Shown: in pieces, positions 5,103 through 5,852 of the stretch
Layout of the letters: every line of letters begins with the position of its first letter
Position numbering within the stretch: the stretch's first letter is position 1
Origin: PNAI01 sp964575715
GTDB lineage: Bacteria > Pseudomonadota > Alphaproteobacteria > Rhizobiales > Xanthobacteraceae
DNA: 5,852 nucleotides
Assembly: GCA_964575715.1 (NCBI GenBank)
Contig: CAZNSG010000038.1
Coordinates: forward strand, 1-5,852
Direction: 5' to 3'
Position numbers and translations under genes: made by a program
Notes under the pieces: generated by a model
Told to the model about the DNA's origin: nothing
The model's database searches: none
The model's input: the letters and a program-made list of their open reading frames with translations, nothing else

Positions 5103-5852
5103 TTACTGCGAGCCTTTGAGGCCGATCTTTTCGACCAGCGCACCCCACTTCACGCGTTCCGCCTTGATGTAGTCGTTGATGCCGGCGACCGATGGCGTAT
5201 CGAATGGGATCAGGCCGATATTCGCCGCCCTCGCCTTCATTTCCGGATCGGTCATGATCTTCTTCATCTCGGCGTGCAGCCGATCGACGATGTCCTTCGG
5301 CGTCTTGGACGGCACCATCAAAACGTGCCAGGACACCGCCTCGAAATCAGGCGCGCCCGCGGCCTGCGAGAACGGCGGCACGTCGGGCAGGAGCGGCAGC
5401 GGGCTCGAGGACGAGACCGCAAGCGCGCGCAATTTTCCGTCCTTAATCACCGGGATCGATGCGCCCGCCTCGACGAATCCGGTCGCGACGTGGCCGGCAA
5501 CGAGGTCGGCAACGGACTGGCCGGTGTTGCGATAAGGCACGTGCGTTGCGTCGAAGCCGAAGCGCTGCTTGGCGAATTCCATCGATATGTGCTGAAACGC
5601 GCCGGCACCGATCGAGGCGTAGGTGAGCGGGGGGTTGGCCTGCTTGGCGTGGGCGATGAACTCGGGCACGGTCTTGGCCGGCACGTTCGGGTTCACCACC
5701 AGGATCAAAGGCGATTTCACGTAGAGGCAAATCGGGGTGAAATCGTTCTCCGGGCTGTAGTTCATCTGCTTGTAGAGCCATTGATTGATCGACAGCGCCG
5801 AGCTGGTGAGCACAACCATCGTGTGGCCGTCGGGCGGCGAGGTCGCGACCTG
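5103..5852 (-). CDS. Tripartite tricarboxylate transporter substrate-binding protein (Bug/TctC family), C-terminal part
   Basis: The frame is open from the right edge to a TAA at 5103-5105 and gives 249 residues, so about 70-80 N-terminal residues (signal peptide and first lobe strands) lie outside. The ATG at 5819 is internal: the upstream residues QVATSPPDGHT match the family's conserved PPDGYT segment, so it is not the start. Other Bug hallmarks are the INQWLYKQMNYSPENDFTPI region, LTYASIGAGAFQHISMEF, THVPYRNTGQSVADLVAGHV, IKDGKLRALAVSS, LPDVPPF and FEAVSWHVLMVPSKTP. Family members are periplasmic receptors that deliver carboxylates or other small organic anions to a TctAB-type permease, or act in sensing. 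They are very numerous in Bordetella- and Bradyrhizobium-like bacteria. The ligand cannot be inferred and no permease gene is in view. Codon use is host-like. Confidence 0.93.
   Translation of the reverse strand, partial: QVATSPPDGHTMVVLTSSALSINQWLYKQMNYSPENDFTPICLYVKSPLILVVNPNVPAKTVPEFIAHAKQANPPLTYASIGAGAFQHISMEFAKQRFGFDATHVPYRNTGQSVADLVAGHVATGFVEAGASIPVIKDGKLRALAVSSSSPLPLLPDVPPFSQAAGAPDFEAVSWHVLMVPSKTPKDIVDRLHAEMKKIMTDPEMKARAANIGLIPFDTPSVAGINDYIKAERVKWGALVEKIGLKGSQ

Noticed and set aside
4868..5143. A 91-codon minus-strand frame through the 4900-5094 element
   Set aside because: It runs through hairpin repeat sequence and overlaps the end of the Bug gene; no domain or start signal.

Overview
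The window looks like a chromosomal stretch from a GC-rich alphaproteobacterium, most likely a Bradyrhizobium/Rhodopseudomonas/Pseudolabrys-type member of the Hyphomicrobiales. This placement is inferred from three things: a TIGR02281-type membrane-anchored retropepsin, a Bug/TctC solute-binding protein, and dense hairpin-type intergenic repeats of the kind common in those genomes. It was not tested by any search.

Layout, left to right. Positions 1-69 may hold the 5' end of an unidentified minus-strand gene. Positions 70-530 have no convincing gene but carry a structured repeat mosaic (159-447). Positions 531-1235 (+) encode a membrane-anchored single-domain aspartic protease. Positions 1236-1673 are non-coding, with a hairpin and the start of a block of lower GC. 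Positions 1674-2651 (+) encode a stand-alone HNH_3-type endonuclease of foreign-looking composition. Positions 2761-3588 (-) encode a TauE/SafE-family membrane permease. Positions 3589-3840 are a repeat mosaic. Positions 3841-4860 (-) encode tRNA-dihydrouridine synthase DusA. Positions 4861-5102 hold a repeat element with perfect 26-bp inverted ends. Positions 5103-5852 (-) encode the C-terminal three quarters of a tripartite tricarboxylate transporter substrate-binding protein that runs off the right edge.

The housekeeping genes do not form an evident pathway. The three minus-strand genes are separated by about 240-250 bp of repeats each and are probably not one tight operon. The two parts worth a second look are the HNH gene with its low-GC surroundings, which is bracketed by a near-identical 18-bp direct repeat, and the intergenic repeats. 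In the repeats, two related palindromes of opposite orientation recur as fixed pairs (three pairs in this window). One pair sits inside another hairpin repeat as if inserted there. I found no CRISPR array, rRNA, tRNA or clear defence system.
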